Shown: positions 5,577 to 6,985 of the stretch, one piece after another | How the letters are laid out: each line of letters opens with the position of its first letter | How positions within the stretch are numbered: the first letter of the stretch is position 1 | Source of the DNA: Poriferisodalis sp964484385 | GTDB taxonomy: Bacteria > Actinomycetota > Acidimicrobiia > Acidimicrobiales > Poriferisodalaceae | DNA: 6,985 nt | Direction: 5' to 3' | Assembly (NCBI GenBank): GCA_964484385.1 | Contig: CAZAFV010000108.1 | Span: 1 to 6,985, forward strand | Translations under genes and position numbers: made by a program | Notes under the pieces: generated by a model | What the model was told of the DNA's origin: nothing | Database searches by the model: none | What the model saw: only the letters and a program-made list of their open reading frames with translations

Positions 5577-6869
5577 TCAGGCTCGCACAGGGGCGCGGGC
5601 ACCGTCGACCGCGACGTCAACCGCGACCTCCACCGATTCCACGCCGTGGACGAAGTTCGACGGGATGCGCACCAAGTCGGTCGCGCTGGCTGGTCGGATG
5701 CCGCGGTCCAGCATGGCTTCGAGCAGCACGGTTAGCTCCATGCGGGCCAGGTACGCGCCCAGGCAGAAATGCGGACCGCCTCCGCCGAAGGCGATCTGCG
5801 CGTTGTCGGGCCGGCCGATGTCGAACTCGTCGGGCCGTTCGAACACCGCTTCGTCGCGGTTGGCCGACGGGTACCACATCACCACCTTGTCGCCCGCCGA
5901 GATCGGGGTGCCCGCCAGCTCGGTGTCCACCGCCGCGGTGCGGCGCATGTGCAGGATTGGCGATGCCCAGCGGATGACCTCCTCGACCGCGCTCGGCAGC
6001 AGGCCCCGGTCGGCCGCGAGCCGGTCCCACTGCTCGGGATGGTCGGCGAACGCCATCGTCCCGTGGGTGATCGCCGTGCGCGTGGTCTCGTTGCCGCCGA
6101 ACACCAGCACCTGGAAGAAATTCCGGAACTCGGTGGTCGTCAGGCGGTCGCCGCCGACCTCGGCGTGCACCAGGTGGCTCACGACGTCGTCGGCGGGGTG
6201 TTCCAGCCGTTCGTCGCCCAGCTTGGCTCCGTACTCGTACAGCCCCCACGCAGCCGGGCTGCCGAAGGGGAGCAGGCGCAGCGGCGTCGTGTTGCCGTAG
6301 GCATCGGGCGGCAGCGACTGCGTCTCGGTGGTGCCCTCGACCAGGTGGTTGGACAGCTCCACCATGTAATCGGCATCTTCGGGAGGCACGCCCAGGATCG
6401 CGATGATCACCCGGATCGGCAGCGGTGCTGCCACTAGCTCCACCCAGTCGCCGCCGTCTCGCTCGACCACCGCATCGAGCAACTCGTCGGCGATGGCACG
6501 GGTGCGCTCGGTGTACCGGCGCATCTGGCGGGGGGTGAACGCCTTGGAGACCACCCGCCGCAGCCGGGTGTGCGCCGGCGGGTCATGCTCGAGGATCGAG
6601 CGGCGGGCTTCCAGTGCGTCGGCTTCGAGATCCCACAGGTTCACATGCCCGATCGCCGACGAGAAGCGCTCGGGATGGCGGGATACCTCGCACACGTCGG
6701 CGTGCCGTGTCACCGCCCAGAAGCCGTGGTCTTCGTAGCGGTTCCAGTGCAGCTCCGGCTGTGAGCGCAGCGTCCGGAAGTCGTCCCAGGGAATGCCCTT
6801 CCCGTAGCGGGCGGCGTCGGCAATGTCGATGTCAGCGAGCGGCTCGCTCGGTGCCGATCCATCGGTCAC
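5577..6869 (-). CDS. Cytochrome P450 (first gene of the tandem pair)
   Basis: This second P450 monooxygenase is also 430 aa. It has HDPPAHTRLRRVV (95-107), the I-helix motif GGNETT (258-263), the K-helix E-x-x-R at Glu297-Arg300, a standard SANRDE (335-340), and the haem loop FGGGGPHFCLG with Cys369. GGNETTRTAITHG and the haem loop strongly recall CYP125/CYP124/CYP142-type enzymes for steroid or branched-lipid oxidation; the actual substrate is unknown. The start is GTG 6869, with GGAG (6878-6881) about 8 nt upstream, and it overlaps the preceding frame's TGA as GTGA. It shares length and layout with the following P450 but differs clearly in sequence, so the pair is an old duplication or two related genes brought together, not a recent copy. 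The C-terminus ends in a short Val/Ala/Arg tail. Confidence 0.95.
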   Translation of the reverse strand: MTDGSAPSEPLADIDIADAARYGKGIPWDDFRTLRSQPELHWNRYEDHGFWAVTRHADVCEVSRHPERFSSAIGHVNLWDLEADALEARRSILEHDPPAHTRLRRVVSKAFTPRQMRRYTERTRAIADELLDAVVERDGGDWVELVAAPLPIRVIIAILGVPPEDADYMVELSNHLVEGTTETQSLPPDAYGNTTPLRLLPFGSPAAWGLYEYGAKLGDERLEHPADDVVSHLVHAEVGGDRLTTTEFRNFFQVLVFGGNETTRTAITHGTMAFADHPEQWDRLAADRGLLPSAVEEVIRWASPILHMRRTAAVDTELAGTPISAGDKVVMWYPSANRDEAVFERPDEFDIGRPDNAQIAFGGGGPHFCLGAYLARMELTVLLEAMLDRGIRPASATDLVRIPSNFVHGVESVEVAVDVAVDGARAPVRA

Positions 6870-6985
6870 GATGTCCGCTCCAAGTCCGTTCGGGCCAATG
6901 CGGTTTCGGGAAGCACAGCCGAATGGTAAAGCTGTGCCCGCCCGCGAGCCGACCAGGCGCGTCCATCACACGCGAACTCCACGAA
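6866..6985 (-). CDS. C-terminal end of an upstream operon gene (truncated by window edge)
   Basis: On the minus strand one frame is open from the window edge to a TGA at 6868-6866 that overlaps the P450 GTG start (GTGA). It gives 39 residues ending ARTDLERTS. The exact GTGA coupling is the main reason to believe it. A second minus-strand frame is also open here, so the choice is not certain, and about two-thirds of third positions are G/C. The piece (CDGRAWSARGRAQLYHS) could be the last strands of a small beta-rich protein, but I do not recognise a family. If real, the operon promoter lies outside the window. Confidence 0.45.
   Translation of the reverse strand, partial: FVEFACDGRAWSARGRAQLYHSAVLPETALARTDLERTS

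Noticed and set aside
4301..5977. Long plus-strand open frame (558 codons) opposite the P450 genes
   Set aside because: It is antisense to a P450 with all motifs intact. The low-complexity His/Arg/Val/Gly composition is typical of the complement of GC-biased codons.

Overview
The window is GC-rich bacterial DNA with strongly GC-biased third codon positions. It carries a TetR-type-sized dyad, two class-I bacterial P450s and an HSL-type esterase. This looks most like an actinobacterium; an Acidimicrobiia-like, possibly environmental, genome is my guess. No taxonomic marker gene is present, so this is inference from base composition and gene types only.

Layout. (A) Positions 1-1162, plus strand: the tail of an unrecognised protein, a small mono-haem cytochrome c lipoprotein, and a FabZ-type 3-hydroxyacyl-ACP dehydratase. 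(B) Positions 1230-2524, minus strand: a short-chain dehydrogenase/reductase (SDR) whose frame runs without a stop through a C-rich (plus-strand G13/G10) tract into an unrelated C-terminal module. A small helix-turn-helix protein follows with an ATGA overlap. (C) Positions 2525-2657: a divergent promoter region with two inverted repeats. (D) Positions 2658-3542, plus strand: an HSL-family alpha/beta hydrolase. (E) Positions 3585-6985, minus strand: a tight operon made of the end of an upstream gene, two tandem cytochromes P450 of 430 aa each, and a class I glutamine amidotransferase-like protein. The junctions are GTGA, a 4-nt gap, and ATGA.

How the genes may work together: two P450 monooxygenases, an SDR alcohol dehydrogenase/ketoreductase and a lipid-type esterase are a plausible oxidise, dehydrogenate and hydrolyse set for a lipid, terpenoid or steroid-like substrate. 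The substrate cannot be read from the sequence. No ferredoxin or ferredoxin reductase for the P450s is present in the window. The glutamine amidotransferase has no synthetase partner here.

The most unusual place is 1650-1776. There, T6G13 and G10 runs and an AT-richer patch lie exactly where the SDR should have stopped. Either the gene was fused to a small accessory gene through a proline-rich linker, or the tract is a length-variable or misassembled homopolymer that hides the true SDR stop. I found no CRISPR array, rRNA, tRNA or transposase. Apart from that junction, the genes belong to ordinary families.
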